Of a stretch of 64,000 bases of DNA, positions 33,944 to 42,627 are shown piece by piece. The first letter of the stretch is position 1. Each line of letters starts with the position of its first letter. Made by a program: the position numbers and the translations under genes. The stretch is from GCA-2748575 sp965222725 (GTDB taxonomy: Bacteria > Pseudomonadota > Gammaproteobacteria > Pseudomonadales > Ketobacteraceae). The notes under the pieces were generated by a model, which saw nothing but the letters and a program-made list of their open reading frames with translations, ran no database searches and was not told the origin of the DNA. The stretch covers positions 3,224,001 to 3,288,000 of the forward strand of contig OZ244969.1 of NCBI GenBank assembly GCA_965222725.1. The letters run 5' to 3'.

Positions 33944-34918
33944 ATGAGGAACTATCAGGAACCGGAAATCCCGGCCTATTACGTGCTGCAGGCCTTGTCG
34001 TCCGGGTTTCTGGTGAATTCACAACAGGTACCGCTGGAATCCCTGCAGCAGCCCGATGCCCGGATTCCCCTGCGTTTACTGGACCAGTTTGTACCCCGGG
34101 ATGAATCGGCCCGGCCCCTGAGTCTGGCCATTAAATTTGCTGATCAGGTGCGTTTGTCTTCCCAGGGCATCCTCAGCATCGTGTTGATGACGTCGCCCAC
34201 CCTGCGGGATGCGTTGCAGGTGTCCCAGTATGTGCCCCTGCTGACCAACGCAGCCTCGATCAACTTTACCGAATCCCCTCAGGCCGGTTATCTGTTTATT
34301 GATATTCATGTGGAAGATGAGTTTTTATCGCGAATTCTGCGGTTTTACGCATTAACCGCCATTCACCGCTTGATGGTGAGCATTCTGGGTTGCCGCCCCG
34401 ATGTGGTGACGCGGGTTTCGGAACCCCGGCCCGATAACCTGGATGACGATGCCCTGGCACTGATACAGTCCTGGCAATTTGATGCGCCGGCCTGCTGCCT
34501 GGTGTTCCCCCGGGAATGGCTGGATCGCCCGGGGCAGTTTGCAGACCCGGTGGCCCATGATGCAGCCCGCCGTGAATGCCGGGACAAACTGGCTGCCGAG
34601 CGATTGGCTTCCGATCTGCTGGGGCAGATCAAACATTTAATGGCTGAAAAGGGCTTGTGGGAGCAGGATGAAGTGGCCGCCAGTCTGCATATGTCCCGCA
34701 GTACGCTGAAACGCAGACTGGCCCTGCAGGGCACCAGTTTCAATCAATTGCTGAATGACACTAGAAAGCAGAAGGCCATCCGGTTATTGTTGGATTCGGA
34801 AATGAGTTTTCAGGATATTGCGGAAGCCCTGGGGTACAGTGATCGCAGCAACTTTTCCCACGCATTCAAAAAATGGCTGGGGGTGGCGCCGGGGGAATTT
34901 CGCAAAGAGCTGGTTTAA
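33944..34918 (+). CDS. AraC family regulator (arabinose_bd type N-terminus)
   Basis: A 324-residue regulator. The N-terminal 190 residues match the PF12625-type ligand domain (QVPLESLQQPDARIPLRLLDQF, then RLSSQGILSIVLMTSPTLRDAL). The C-terminal AraC DNA-binding domain has both helix-turn-helix units: LHMSRSTLKRRLALQG and FQDIAEALGYSDRSNFSHAFKKW. These proteins in Pseudomonas and marine relatives often respond to fatty acids or lipid-like effectors. It is divergent from the PF10118 hydrolase with a 118-base gap, the likely target promoter. Confidence 0.9.
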   Translation: MRNYQEPEIPAYYVLQALSSGFLVNSQQVPLESLQQPDARIPLRLLDQFVPRDESARPLSLAIKFADQVRLSSQGILSIVLMTSPTLRDALQVSQYVPLLTNAASINFTESPQAGYLFIDIHVEDEFLSRILRFYALTAIHRLMVSILGCRPDVVTRVSEPRPDNLDDDALALIQSWQFDAPACCLVFPREWLDRPGQFADPVAHDAARRECRDKLAAERLASDLLGQIKHLMAEKGLWEQDEVAASLHMSRSTLKRRLALQGTSFNQLLNDTRKQKAIRLLLDSEMSFQDIAEALGYSDRSNFSHAFKKWLGVAPGEFRKELV

Positions 34919-34942
34919 ATTTATCAGGAGTATTAGTTGGGC

Positions 34943-35482
34943 ATGGAGCAGGCAACGGACAACACAACCATTGTTTACAAGCGTAATTCTGTTTGGTGGA
35001 TCGCCACCTGTTATTTGATCGGCTCGGTGTTGTTACTGATTTTTGCGGTGCTTTATCTGATAGGTATGTTTACCAGCCTGGGGGTGAGCGGGATCAGTGC
35101 GTTGCAGGAATCCCACGAATCCCAGCAAATTGAAAGAACCATTGCCGCCAGCATTCACGATCAGGTAAAAATCGAAAGTTTTAATATTGACTCCGCCTCC
35201 GGCAGGGCGGAACTGGCCATTGGCATCCGCAACGGCAGTCAGCTGCCGGTTGATGATATCGCCATTGAAATTGCGTATCTGGATGAACAGGGCGCCCCGG
35301 TGAGCAGCCAGACCGAACGCCTGCGCGACATGGCCCAGCTGTTCCCCGGTGATACCGGTTATACCCGGATTTCTTACGGTATTGAGGAAGCCAACGCCAG
35401 CTACAAGCCCCGCTTGCGTATCGCCGGTTTTAACATTGTGGGCGACGACCCTCTGGAAACCCTGTGTACCAATCGACAGTAG
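34943..35482 (+). CDS. single-pass membrane protein, FxLYD-like ectodomain
   Basis: A 179-residue protein with a transmembrane helix at about 20-45 (IATCYLIGSVLLLIFAVLYLIG) and an extracytoplasmic beta domain (IESFNIDSASGRAELAIGIRNGS, then IEIAYLDEQGAPV) that resembles FxLYD-type or late-embryogenesis-like sandwiches. I start it at ATG 34943; a TTG at 34937 has better spacing to AGGAG. Twenty-five bases after the AraC gene, so possibly co-transcribed with it. Function unknown. Confidence 0.55.
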   Translation: MEQATDNTTIVYKRNSVWWIATCYLIGSVLLLIFAVLYLIGMFTSLGVSGISALQESHESQQIERTIAASIHDQVKIESFNIDSASGRAELAIGIRNGSQLPVDDIAIEIAYLDEQGAPVSSQTERLRDMAQLFPGDTGYTRISYGIEEANASYKPRLRIAGFNIVGDDPLETLCTNRQ

Positions 35483-35508
35483 TCCGGTTGGCAATGGCCG
35501 GTAATTAC

Positions 35509-35520
35509 CCCGCTAGCGGG
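35509..35520. other. palindrome in intergenic region
   Basis: CCCGCTAGCGGG is a perfect 12-base palindrome 27 bases after the membrane-protein stop, followed by CTCATTTT. It may be a weak terminator. The rest of the 35483-35749 gap shows nothing I can name. Confidence 0.25.
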
Positions 35521-35749
35521 CTCATTTTCCGGATTACGCTGACTCGCTGATGGCCGGCAAATTCCAATGGCTTTAATCGCTTGTGTCCATTGGTATACTT
35601 CCGGCCTGGTTAGCTTGCCTGCAAGTTGGCCAATAATTACCCCTCACAAACCCCCATCGGCGTGCTTTGATTAAGCAACATGCCTTAACAGGCAGGCAGT
35701 TAAACGCAGTCAGTAAAACCAATAATAATGAAATCTGATGGGGTGAATC

Positions 35750-36652
35750 ATGGGTAATAAAACCAATAACGTATCCGTATGTTTTTTTCTTGTTGTCAGT
35801 ATGCTGCTCACGGGTTGCAAGGATGCGCCGCCGGAAGGCCCGGCCGGCCCCGGTGACTATGCCCTGTGTTCCTATCGCGATAATCTGGACGCCGACGGCT
35901 ATGCGTCTGCCCGTTTATCCTACCCCTGTGAATCCGATGCGCCTCTGCTGGCGGCCGTTACGCTCACCGGTGGCTACACCAATATTAAAGAGCAAATGTA
36001 CTGGCTGGCGGATCATTTAACCCGCCATGGTTTTGTGGTGCTCACGGTGACACCCAATAACGTGTTCGGGGGCGTGGATTTCTGGGAGCAGGCCCACCGG
36101 GATGCCTTTTATGAGTTGCTGGATGAAAACCAGCGAGCCGACAGCCCGGTATTTGGCCGGATAGATCCGGCCCGCATTGCACTGGCCGGCTATTCCAATG
36201 GGGGCGCCGGCGCCATGCGGGTGGCCAATGAACTGGGGAATCAGATTGCTTCAGTGGTGGGGATGGCATCGTTTTTCCCGCAATTCGGTACACCGCAGTT
36301 TCCGGGGCTGGCTGCCGATACACTGACTATGGTGGGTACACTGGATACAACGGCCTTGCCGTTCGTGCTGCAATCTGTGTATGAAAGTTTGCCGGATAAC
36401 GCCCAGCATGCCTTTGTCCAGCATGCTTTTGTAGAATTTCGCTGGGTATCGCATTTTGACTGGATTGCCTTCGGGCGGTTTCACAACAAATTCAAAATGC
36501 TGATTCTGTCATGGCTGGAACTGAGCCTTAACGACAATCCGGAATACGAAAGTTACTTATACGGGGCGGAGCATCAGGAGCACCTTGATAGTGGCTGGTA
36601 CCGCGATTATTTATGGCGTGGTCCGGTGGTGATTGATGATTCCATACCCTGA
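35750..36652 (+). CDS. PETase/cutinase-like alpha/beta hydrolase lipoprotein
   Basis: A 300-residue lipoprotein (lipobox LLTGC) of the dienelactone-hydrolase/polyesterase group. TLTGGYTNIKEQMYWLADHLTRHGF VVLTV parallels the polyesterase start, and the nucleophile elbow LAGYSNGGAGAMR carries the Ser of GxSxG. An acid is likely in MVGTLDTTALP and the His in WVSHFDW. Family members cut ester bonds in polyesters, cutin or lipids. A lipoprotein anchor would place it on the outer membrane. It is a single-gene unit. Confidence 0.65.
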   Translation: MGNKTNNVSVCFFLVVSMLLTGCKDAPPEGPAGPGDYALCSYRDNLDADGYASARLSYPCESDAPLLAAVTLTGGYTNIKEQMYWLADHLTRHGFVVLTVTPNNVFGGVDFWEQAHRDAFYELLDENQRADSPVFGRIDPARIALAGYSNGGAGAMRVANELGNQIASVVGMASFFPQFGTPQFPGLAADTLTMVGTLDTTALPFVLQSVYESLPDNAQHAFVQHAFVEFRWVSHFDWIAFGRFHNKFKMLILSWLELSLNDNPEYESYLYGAEHQEHLDSGWYRDYLWRGPVVIDDSIP

Positions 36653-36779
36653 TTTGTTCATCCTGTTTCACCGTTAATACCTGCCCGGTTGCGACTTGCC
36701 GGCGTGTTTGCGCAGGTCGTTTACCGGGCCCGCGACGGCCTGATATGCTAGCTGCTTACGGGTTGATAATGTCGGGCCA

Positions 36780-37484
36780 ATGCAGGTGACAGCACAACAA
36801 TCACTTCCGGATGCAAAGCGTTATTCACTGGTGCCGCTGGGGCTGTTGGCGGCGCTGTTGCCGTTGCTGACCATTCATCTCAGTCTGTTTTTTTCCCTGT
36901 ATCAGGGGCATCTGGATATCTGTAATCCTTATTGGGTGGCCTGTCACAGTGTCAGCGCCACCGGCCGCCATGGTGTGGCCTATTTTGTTTTTAAAGGCGG
37001 CATGATCTGCGCCATGAGTTTGCTGGCGCTGTTCTGGATTGTTAATCATATCTGGTTGCGCCAGACGGTGAATTACCGGCGTGGTGCGCTGGCCTGGCTG
37101 GGTATTGTGGCCAGTATCGCACTGATTGTTTACACCCTGAGTCTGGGCCATTCCGGTGGGGCGTTTTATATTCTGCGCCGGGCGGGCGTTGTGACTTATC
37201 TGGGGCTCACCTTTATTGCCCAGTCTATTTTCAGCTACCAGTTGATGGGCCATGCCGATAAGATGATTGCCACTGCTGCCAAACGTCTTTTGCGTTTCTG
37301 TTTGTGTGTGCTGGGCCTGGCATTATTTACTCTGGTGCTGGATGGGTTACCCATGGTGCATTATGAACCGCTGGAAGACATGGTGGAGTGGATACTGGTG
37401 GTGTTGTTGAATCTGCACGCCCTTGCGGTGGTGCGGTTATGGCATCGTGATAAACTGGGTTTTAGTCTGGACCGGGATAGTTAA
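36780..37484 (+). CDS. six-helix membrane protein, Frag1/DRAM-like
   Basis: A 234-residue protein with about six transmembrane helices (first at 18-42). The loop after helix 1 has CNPYWVACHSVSATGRHG, similar to the S-x-S-ATG motif of Frag1/DRAM/Sfk1 family proteins; that family assignment is tentative. Function in bacteria is unknown. The DinB-type gene starts 18 bases after its stop, so the two are likely one transcript. Confidence 0.55.
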   Translation: MQVTAQQSLPDAKRYSLVPLGLLAALLPLLTIHLSLFFSLYQGHLDICNPYWVACHSVSATGRHGVAYFVFKGGMICAMSLLALFWIVNHIWLRQTVNYRRGALAWLGIVASIALIVYTLSLGHSGGAFYILRRAGVVTYLGLTFIAQSIFSYQLMGHADKMIATAAKRLLRFCLCVLGLALFTLVLDGLPMVHYEPLEDMVEWILVVLLNLHALAVVRLWHRDKLGFSLDRDS

Positions 37485-37502
37485 ACAAAAAAGGAACTAG
37501 CA

Positions 37503-38033
37503 ATGGATCTGAATCTTTTTAAAACCTATGCCAAATACAATCAATGGATGAACCAGAGCCTTTATGACACCTGCAAAAAACTGGGGCAGGATGCCATCGA
37601 ACAGGAGCAGGGTGCTTTTTTCGGTTCCATTCTGGGCACACTGAATCATTTGCTGATTGCAGATGTATTCTGGCTGGCTCGCTGCAGCGGGGACAAATCC
37701 CTGACACTGATGCAGGATGAAGCAGGTAACACCCTGAAAATTACAGCGCTGGATCAGATTGTGTATGGGGACCTGAATCAGTTATGGCAAGCCAGGCAGC
37801 GGCTGGACAGAAACATACTCACCTATCTGGATGGGCTGAACGATAGCAGCCTGGAAAACCTGATCGAATACCGTAATTCCCGCGGTGAAACCCTGAAAAA
37901 TCCGATCAGCATTATTCTGCTTCACTGGTTTAATCATCAAACCCATCATCGCGGCCAGATAACCACCCTGCTGAGCCAGCAGGGTGTTGATCCGGGCCTG
38001 ACCGATCTGATTTATATCAAGGATCTGGTGTAG
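37503..38033 (+). CDS. DinB/YfiT-like four-helix metalloprotein
   Basis: A 176-residue protein of the DinB superfamily. The three metal ligands can be seen as His in TLNHLLIADVFWLAR and the two His of HWFNHQTHHRGQ. DinB-fold proteins include mycothiol- or bacillithiol-type thiol transferases and many of unknown role; in proteobacteria the thiol is uncertain. AAGGAACTAGCA precedes the ATG. Its 3' end overlaps the convergent subtilase-like gene by 17 bases. Confidence 0.85.
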   Translation: MDLNLFKTYAKYNQWMNQSLYDTCKKLGQDAIEQEQGAFFGSILGTLNHLLIADVFWLARCSGDKSLTLMQDEAGNTLKITALDQIVYGDLNQLWQARQRLDRNILTYLDGLNDSSLENLIEYRNSRGETLKNPISIILLHWFNHQTHHRGQITTLLSQQGVDPGLTDLIYIKDLV

Positions 38034-39507
38034 CGGCGCGCACGTCCAGAAACGCCTGGTACATATCGATTTTGCCCCAGCCGAAGACCGGATCCTTGCG
38101 GCGGTTGCTTCGGTAGTTGCTGCTGTTGCGTTTCAGAATCTCAAGCAGTTGATTGCGGGAAATGTCCGGATTGGCGGACCAGATCAGGCCGATCATGCCC
38201 GCCGATGCCGATACACTTTCGGAAGAGGAATCGGCATGATCCACCACAAAATCGTTTTCCACACCGCCGTGGGAGTTTTTGCCCAGCTCAAAGTTACTGC
38301 CGGTGATTTGCGTATCCATAATGCCCGTGGTGCTGATGGTAGAGGGCAAGGTGGCAGGAAAAACAATTTTCACAAAGTCTTTCACAAAGGGCATGGAGGT
38401 ACCGGCGGCGGAAATAAATAATTTATCGAAGCCGTTAAAGTAATCTATGGCCCGCTCAATTTCATGTACATGAATAACAGTGCCCATGGAGCTGCTGATA
38501 ATGCGTACGCTGGGGTCTTCCGCCAGCGCCAGTATGGTATCGGTCACTCCCTGAAACTGTGTGGGTAGAAACCAGAACACAAACGGCGAAGCGCGGGTGC
38601 TGATCAGGTTAATGTCCGGTGCCATCGAATAAACCCGCTCCGTCTGGCGGGTACCGTGCTCATAAATACTGTCGATATTCTGCAGAATGCCGTAAATATC
38701 GTAGGATTGCGGCTGGCTGCCGTCCGGGGTCAGGCTGCTGCCATAGGGGCGGTAATAGCCGCGGGTTTCAAAACTGCCGTCCCCCTGGGACATGTAATCC
38801 TCCCAGTCCGGAAAAATGCCGTTATCAATCACCGCAACACCCAGATTCGGGCGGCCGAAGTAACCGAATTCTTCATAGATTCTCGCAACACCATGGCGTT
38901 GCATAATATCGGCTATATTGCCGTTTACCTGGCGCACGTAATCCGGATAGCTCAGGGTTTCATTGCCGGGTTCATAAAATCCGGGATTGATGGAAGGATC
39001 TTTCACTTCACGACGCCGCGGATACAGCGACTGCATATCCGTTTGGGTGAGACGGTTAAAAATATCTTCCTCGGAAATGGGGGCCAGGTATTTCGGCTCC
39101 ACAAACTTCACCTGTGGCAGTGCTCTGATATCTGCCAGCACACTGCAATCGAACAGTTCAATGGTGAGAATGGCAAGCCGGTTTTCCCTGCTCACCACCC
39201 GGGCTGCTTCGGCGAACTCCGTGGTAATGACATCTTCCAGCGCATCAACCGCCTGCCGGTTGCTGCCGGTATTACCAACGCTGAACGCAGCGCCGAGGGA
39301 CAACAACCGGTTATTGGCTTCCAGCCCGGTACAAATGGCATCATCCGGTGCTTCGTTCCAGTCGAACATGATCTTGACGTCGGCCAGCGGATCCTGCTGG
39401 CTGCGATTACTACTGGTGCCCTGGGCGTCGTTGAACGGATCCTTGCAGCCCCAGAGCTGGCTGGCCAGGATAATTAAAACTACGCAGCGAAAAAAATGAA
39501 AAAGCAT
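38017..39507 (-). CDS. subtilase-like (S8) lipoprotein, active site partly degenerate
   Basis: A 496-residue lipoprotein (lipobox ASQLWGC). After a pro-like segment (about 40-140, with IRALPQVKFVEPKY typical of I9 inhibitors) comes an S8 fold. The Asp site (GVAVIDNGIFPDW) and His site (YEHGTRQTERVYSMAPD) are clear. The usual AAGN oxyanion Asn is Thr (FISAAGTSMP), and the Ser region reads SSSESVSASAGMIG instead of GTSMAxPxVAG. So it may be a weakened or non-catalytic subtilase, or use a shifted Ser. It overlaps the DinB gene at its 3' end. Expected location is the periplasm or outer membrane. Confidence 0.72.
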   Translation of the reverse strand: MLFHFFRCVVLIILASQLWGCKDPFNDAQGTSSNRSQQDPLADVKIMFDWNEAPDDAICTGLEANNRLLSLGAAFSVGNTGSNRQAVDALEDVITTEFAEAARVVSRENRLAILTIELFDCSVLADIRALPQVKFVEPKYLAPISEEDIFNRLTQTDMQSLYPRRREVKDPSINPGFYEPGNETLSYPDYVRQVNGNIADIMQRHGVARIYEEFGYFGRPNLGVAVIDNGIFPDWEDYMSQGDGSFETRGYYRPYGSSLTPDGSQPQSYDIYGILQNIDSIYEHGTRQTERVYSMAPDINLISTRASPFVFWFLPTQFQGVTDTILALAEDPSVRIISSSMGTVIHVHEIERAIDYFNGFDKLFISAAGTSMPFVKDFVKIVFPATLPSTISTTGIMDTQITGSNFELGKNSHGGVENDFVVDHADSSSESVSASAGMIGLIWSANPDISRNQLLEILKRNSSNYRSNRRKDPVFGWGKIDMYQAFLDVRAATPDP

Positions 39508-39750
39508 AGCAATAGCGAACCTCTTGTTATGGTTTTGGAGTCACTATCCGGAAAGGGCATCGTGGGGTGCACGTACTGCTACCAAGCCTGAATCATTTTA
39601 GACAGCCCTTTGGATTTCGCTATACCTGAATGGCGCATTTATACAACAGTTTTGTGGTATTTCTGTATAATTCTGAATCAGTTGCGTTTTAATACAGTTA
39701 TAAGTTCGGGCTTGATTCAAGGGCCGTGATAAGATTGCTATGAGGTGTTT

Positions 39751-40686
39751 ATGCTAACGGGCCTGCAGGCCATTTTGCCGTTGTTTTTTATTATTGGTTG
39801 CGGCTACGTGGCGCGACGTACCGTGCTGAATGAATCCATGCTGCCGGCCATTAACCAGTTTGTGTATTTTTTTGCGGTGCCGGCGTTGCTGTTTCGTGCC
39901 GCGCGGCAAATGTCACTGGAAGGGATTCTCTACTGGCCGGGGATCTGTGGTTTTCTGCTGGGGATACTGCTTACCCTTGGTGTGTTGCTCCTTGCCAACC
40001 GCTGGTTAACACTGAGGTTGAAGGGTGAGGCGCTGATTGTTCACGGCATGAATGCTACTTTTGCCAACTATGCCTACATGGGAATCCCCCTAACGTTCAC
40101 CCTGCTGGGCGACAAAACCGGTCCGGTAACCGTCATGATCATTCTGCTGGGTAATCTGCTGATTATCGGTGGCGCTCATCTGGCGATCGAAACCCGGCGC
40201 CAGCATCGTATCGAACTGCGATCCGTGGGTGTGATACTGAACAATTCCATTGTCCGTAATCCCATTTTTATCAGTACGCTTCTGGGGCTGTGTTTTTCCC
40301 TGTTGAACCTGCCATTGCCCGGGGTTGTGGCCACGGCTGTGGGGCTGCTGGCCGATGCAGCCATTCCGGTGGCGCTCTTTTGCCTGGGGGCAGGGCTGCA
40401 GTTTCGTGCCATGTCTTCCGGCAAAAGGCTGCTGTCCGCGGTGATTGTCATCAAACTGGTTTGCCAGCCGGCGCTAACCTGGTTGGCTCTCTGGCTGCTG
40501 GGTGTATCGGATCCCATCTGGCTGGCCGCCACCGTGCTGCTGAGTGCGCTACCCACCGGAGCACTGGCCCATGTGGTGGCACTGAAATATAATAGCTCGG
40601 CCAGGGAAACCTCCCGCACCATTGTGCTGTCCACCTTGTTATCGGTGTTTACGGTGAGTGTATGGGTGGCGCTGGTTTTGCGATAA
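39751..40686 (+). CDS. AEC family transporter
   Basis: A 311-residue inner-membrane transporter of the auxin efflux carrier family with about ten helices in two repeats. Marks are an opening LPLFFIIGCGYVARR, NQFVYFFAVPALLF and the second-half ALPTGALAHVVALKY, where Pro-broken helices lie. Relatives export or take up malate, lactate and other organic acids. The ATG at 39751 has GAGG 5 bases upstream; a GTG 6 bases earlier is possible. No metabolic partner is adjacent. Confidence 0.88.
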   Translation: MLTGLQAILPLFFIIGCGYVARRTVLNESMLPAINQFVYFFAVPALLFRAARQMSLEGILYWPGICGFLLGILLTLGVLLLANRWLTLRLKGEALIVHGMNATFANYAYMGIPLTFTLLGDKTGPVTVMIILLGNLLIIGGAHLAIETRRQHRIELRSVGVILNNSIVRNPIFISTLLGLCFSLLNLPLPGVVATAVGLLADAAIPVALFCLGAGLQFRAMSSGKRLLSAVIVIKLVCQPALTWLALWLLGVSDPIWLAATVLLSALPTGALAHVVALKYNSSARETSRTIVLSTLLSVFTVSVWVALVLR

Positions 40687-40747
40687 CAATGTCATCGCTT
40701 TATCAACAAGGAAAAACTGAAAGGGACAAATCTGAAAGGGAGAAGCA

Positions 40748-41407
40748 ATGAATGCCATCAATCATGCTGCCACGGCATTACTGATCAAAAAATACTGGCC
40801 GGATACACCGCTGATACCTGCGCTGGTGTCGGTTCAGCTGATCGAAGTTCTGTGGGTACTGTTAAACATGCTGGGCTGGGAGCGCACGGAATACAGTGAT
40901 CCGGTTCATTCCCTGGCGGATATTCATCTGGTGCATATGCCGTTTTCCCATTCGCTGGCTTTTACTTTGTTGATTGCCGCGGTGAGCTGGGTTCTGTTGC
41001 GTTACCTGTTTAAACGGCCGTCCTGGGCCTGGCCTTTGGCTATCGGGGTGTTCTCTCATATTGCCCTGGATCTGATTACCCATGCCCGCGACATAGAAAT
41101 CATCCCGTTTCTTGGTCTGCCGGAAGTGGGAACCGGGTTGTATCTGATACCCGTGTCTGCGCTGCTTCTGGAACTGGTGTTTATGTGCGTATGCTGGTGG
41201 CTCTATGGAGGCAGCCGCTTTATGCTGGTGGCGCTGCTGGTGCTGAATATGCTGGGTGCGAGCATTTACGTGCCGCAGTTGGTAGGGCCGGAAGTGTTTA
41301 TCGCGGATTACCCGGCATTTTTTCCACCGGTTATTGGTTTGCATATTGTGTTTGGCTGGGTGGCGGTGTGGTACCTGGTAAAGCGCGAGGAATCCAACGC
41401 CCAATAA
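40748..41407 (+). CDS. membrane-bound metal-dependent hydrolase-like protein
   Basis: A 219-residue membrane protein with about six helices. His-rich motifs MNAINHAA, HLVHMPFSHSLAF and GVFSHIALDLITHARD match the pattern of YdjM/DUF457-type inner-membrane metal-dependent hydrolases, in which His and Asp residues at the membrane face bind a metal. The substrate is unknown; phospholipid is one proposal for the family. AAAGGGAGAAGCA precedes the ATG. It follows the AEC transporter by 61 bases. Confidence 0.7.
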   Translation: MNAINHAATALLIKKYWPDTPLIPALVSVQLIEVLWVLLNMLGWERTEYSDPVHSLADIHLVHMPFSHSLAFTLLIAAVSWVLLRYLFKRPSWAWPLAIGVFSHIALDLITHARDIEIIPFLGLPEVGTGLYLIPVSALLLELVFMCVCWWLYGGSRFMLVALLVLNMLGASIYVPQLVGPEVFIADYPAFFPPVIGLHIVFGWVAVWYLVKREESNAQ

Positions 41408-41479
41408 TTATGTGTTAGCCTGTGGGTAACAGGTGTCTGTCGGATTGCGATGGCTATTGCCGGAAATCATGAGGTTATC

Positions 41480-41812
41480 ATGAAACAGAATATCTATTGC
41501 GTGGAAATGGAAGTGGGTCACATGGAAGGCAGCCGGCTGCCGGAAGGCTGCGGCGGTGCCATTGTGAATGTATATCTGGGGGCTGATTCGGTGAGAGAGG
41601 CTGTGGGGCTGACGGATCAGACCCTGATGATCGACAGATACATGCCGGTAGATACCCGCTCGGTGAACAAGATTGAACTGGAAGAATATGAAGGACCTGA
41701 CGAGGAAGGTTATCCGGATAAGCAGGACCTGCTAAAACTGCAGGAAAACGGCGGTCTCTGGTATGGGCCTTTCTATCTGTTTCCGGATAATCGTGAAAGT
41801 GCGTCTTCCTGA
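41480..41812 (+). CDS. small hypothetical acidic protein
   Basis: A 110-residue soluble acidic protein (start MKQNIYCVEME, with GAGG upstream). It has the repeated pattern of a small alpha/beta domain (GGAIVNVYLGADSVREAVG, then ENGGLWYGPFYLFP) but matches nothing I recognise. It lies between a hydrolase-like membrane gene and the convergent TetR gene. No function is assigned. Confidence 0.55.
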   Translation: MKQNIYCVEMEVGHMEGSRLPEGCGGAIVNVYLGADSVREAVGLTDQTLMIDRYMPVDTRSVNKIELEEYEGPDEEGYPDKQDLLKLQENGGLWYGPFYLFPDNRESASS

Positions 41813-41836
41813 CATTGGCCGCGTCAACCGCAGCGG

Positions 41837-42502
41837 CTAACTGACAGCGCCCCGGTTAATTTTGGCCTGCAGCCCCATCAGTATCCAGTCTTCCACTTCC
41901 TGCAAAAAGCCATCATTGGATTGTGACGCCAGATGGGGAAGCAGCCGGCTCCACATATCAAGATTCAGCTGTTCGCGTCTTTCATTTCCGATGCCATCCA
42001 CCACCACACCGGAGCGGGGCAGGGGAAACTTGGTGACCTGAAAAATAGCGCTGACCCCGATACAGCCCATCATGGTCAGGCTTTCCGCAATCTGCTGTTC
42101 CTGCATGCCGGCGGATTCCAGTATCTCTACCAGCTGCTCGTTGAACTTGAGCCATTGCAGGGTAATCCGGTCATTCACCAGAATCACTTCCACCAGCCAC
42201 TGGCGTTTCTGGCTGGCGGTCCAGAGTACCCGCAGCCATTGCCTGACGGCCTGCTGCCAGTCGGCGTGGCCGAAATCCCCGTCCAGCTCCTCCAGCACCT
42301 GATCTGCCATGGCCCGGAGCAGGGCATCGTGGTTTTCCACATGGGAATACAGGGCCATGGGGGTGCAGCCAATCTGACCGGCAACCCGGGCCATGGTCAC
42401 GGCCTCCAGGCCATGCTCATCTGCCAGGTTAACGGCGGCCTGGACGATGGATTCCCGGGTGTAGCGGGGCTTGCGGCCCTTTCTGGTAGCGACTTGCGAC
42501 AT
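41837..42502 (-). CDS. TetR family regulator
   Basis: A 221-residue TetR regulator. The N-terminal helix-turn-helix runs from YTRESIVQAAVNLADEHGL to VAGQIGCTPMALYSHVENHDALL. The ligand domain follows the TetR_C pattern with Trp-rich RQWLRVLWTASQKRQWLVEV. It is divergent from the NTF2-like gene at 42628, and the gap holds two 15-base direct repeats and a dyad, so it very likely controls that gene and itself. The ligand is unknown. Confidence 0.88.
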   Translation of the reverse strand: MSQVATRKGRKPRYTRESIVQAAVNLADEHGLEAVTMARVAGQIGCTPMALYSHVENHDALLRAMADQVLEELDGDFGHADWQQAVRQWLRVLWTASQKRQWLVEVILVNDRITLQWLKFNEQLVEILESAGMQEQQIAESLTMMGCIGVSAIFQVTKFPLPRSGVVVDGIGNERREQLNLDMWSRLLPHLASQSNDGFLQEVEDWILMGLQAKINRGAVS

Positions 42503-42531
42503 GGTTGTAATCTACTGTTGATTTTTGTTTA

Positions 42532-42576
42532 GTATACACCATATACTGTATGGCGTAAATTATATGCTGTATAGCG
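42532..42576. promoter_or_regulatory. operator-like repeats between TetR and NTF2-like genes
   Basis: Two near-identical 15-mers, ATATACTGTATGGCG (42541-42555) and ATATGCTGTATAGCG (42562-42576), are spaced 21 bases apart, two helical turns. A dyad GTATA-CACCA-TATAC (42532-42546) overlaps the first. Together they look like cooperative binding sites for the adjacent TetR protein. Confidence 0.6.
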
Positions 42577-42627
42577 GAAATTGAATTCTAAACAACGATA
42601 AATAGCAACGAGAGAGGGGAGTCACCC

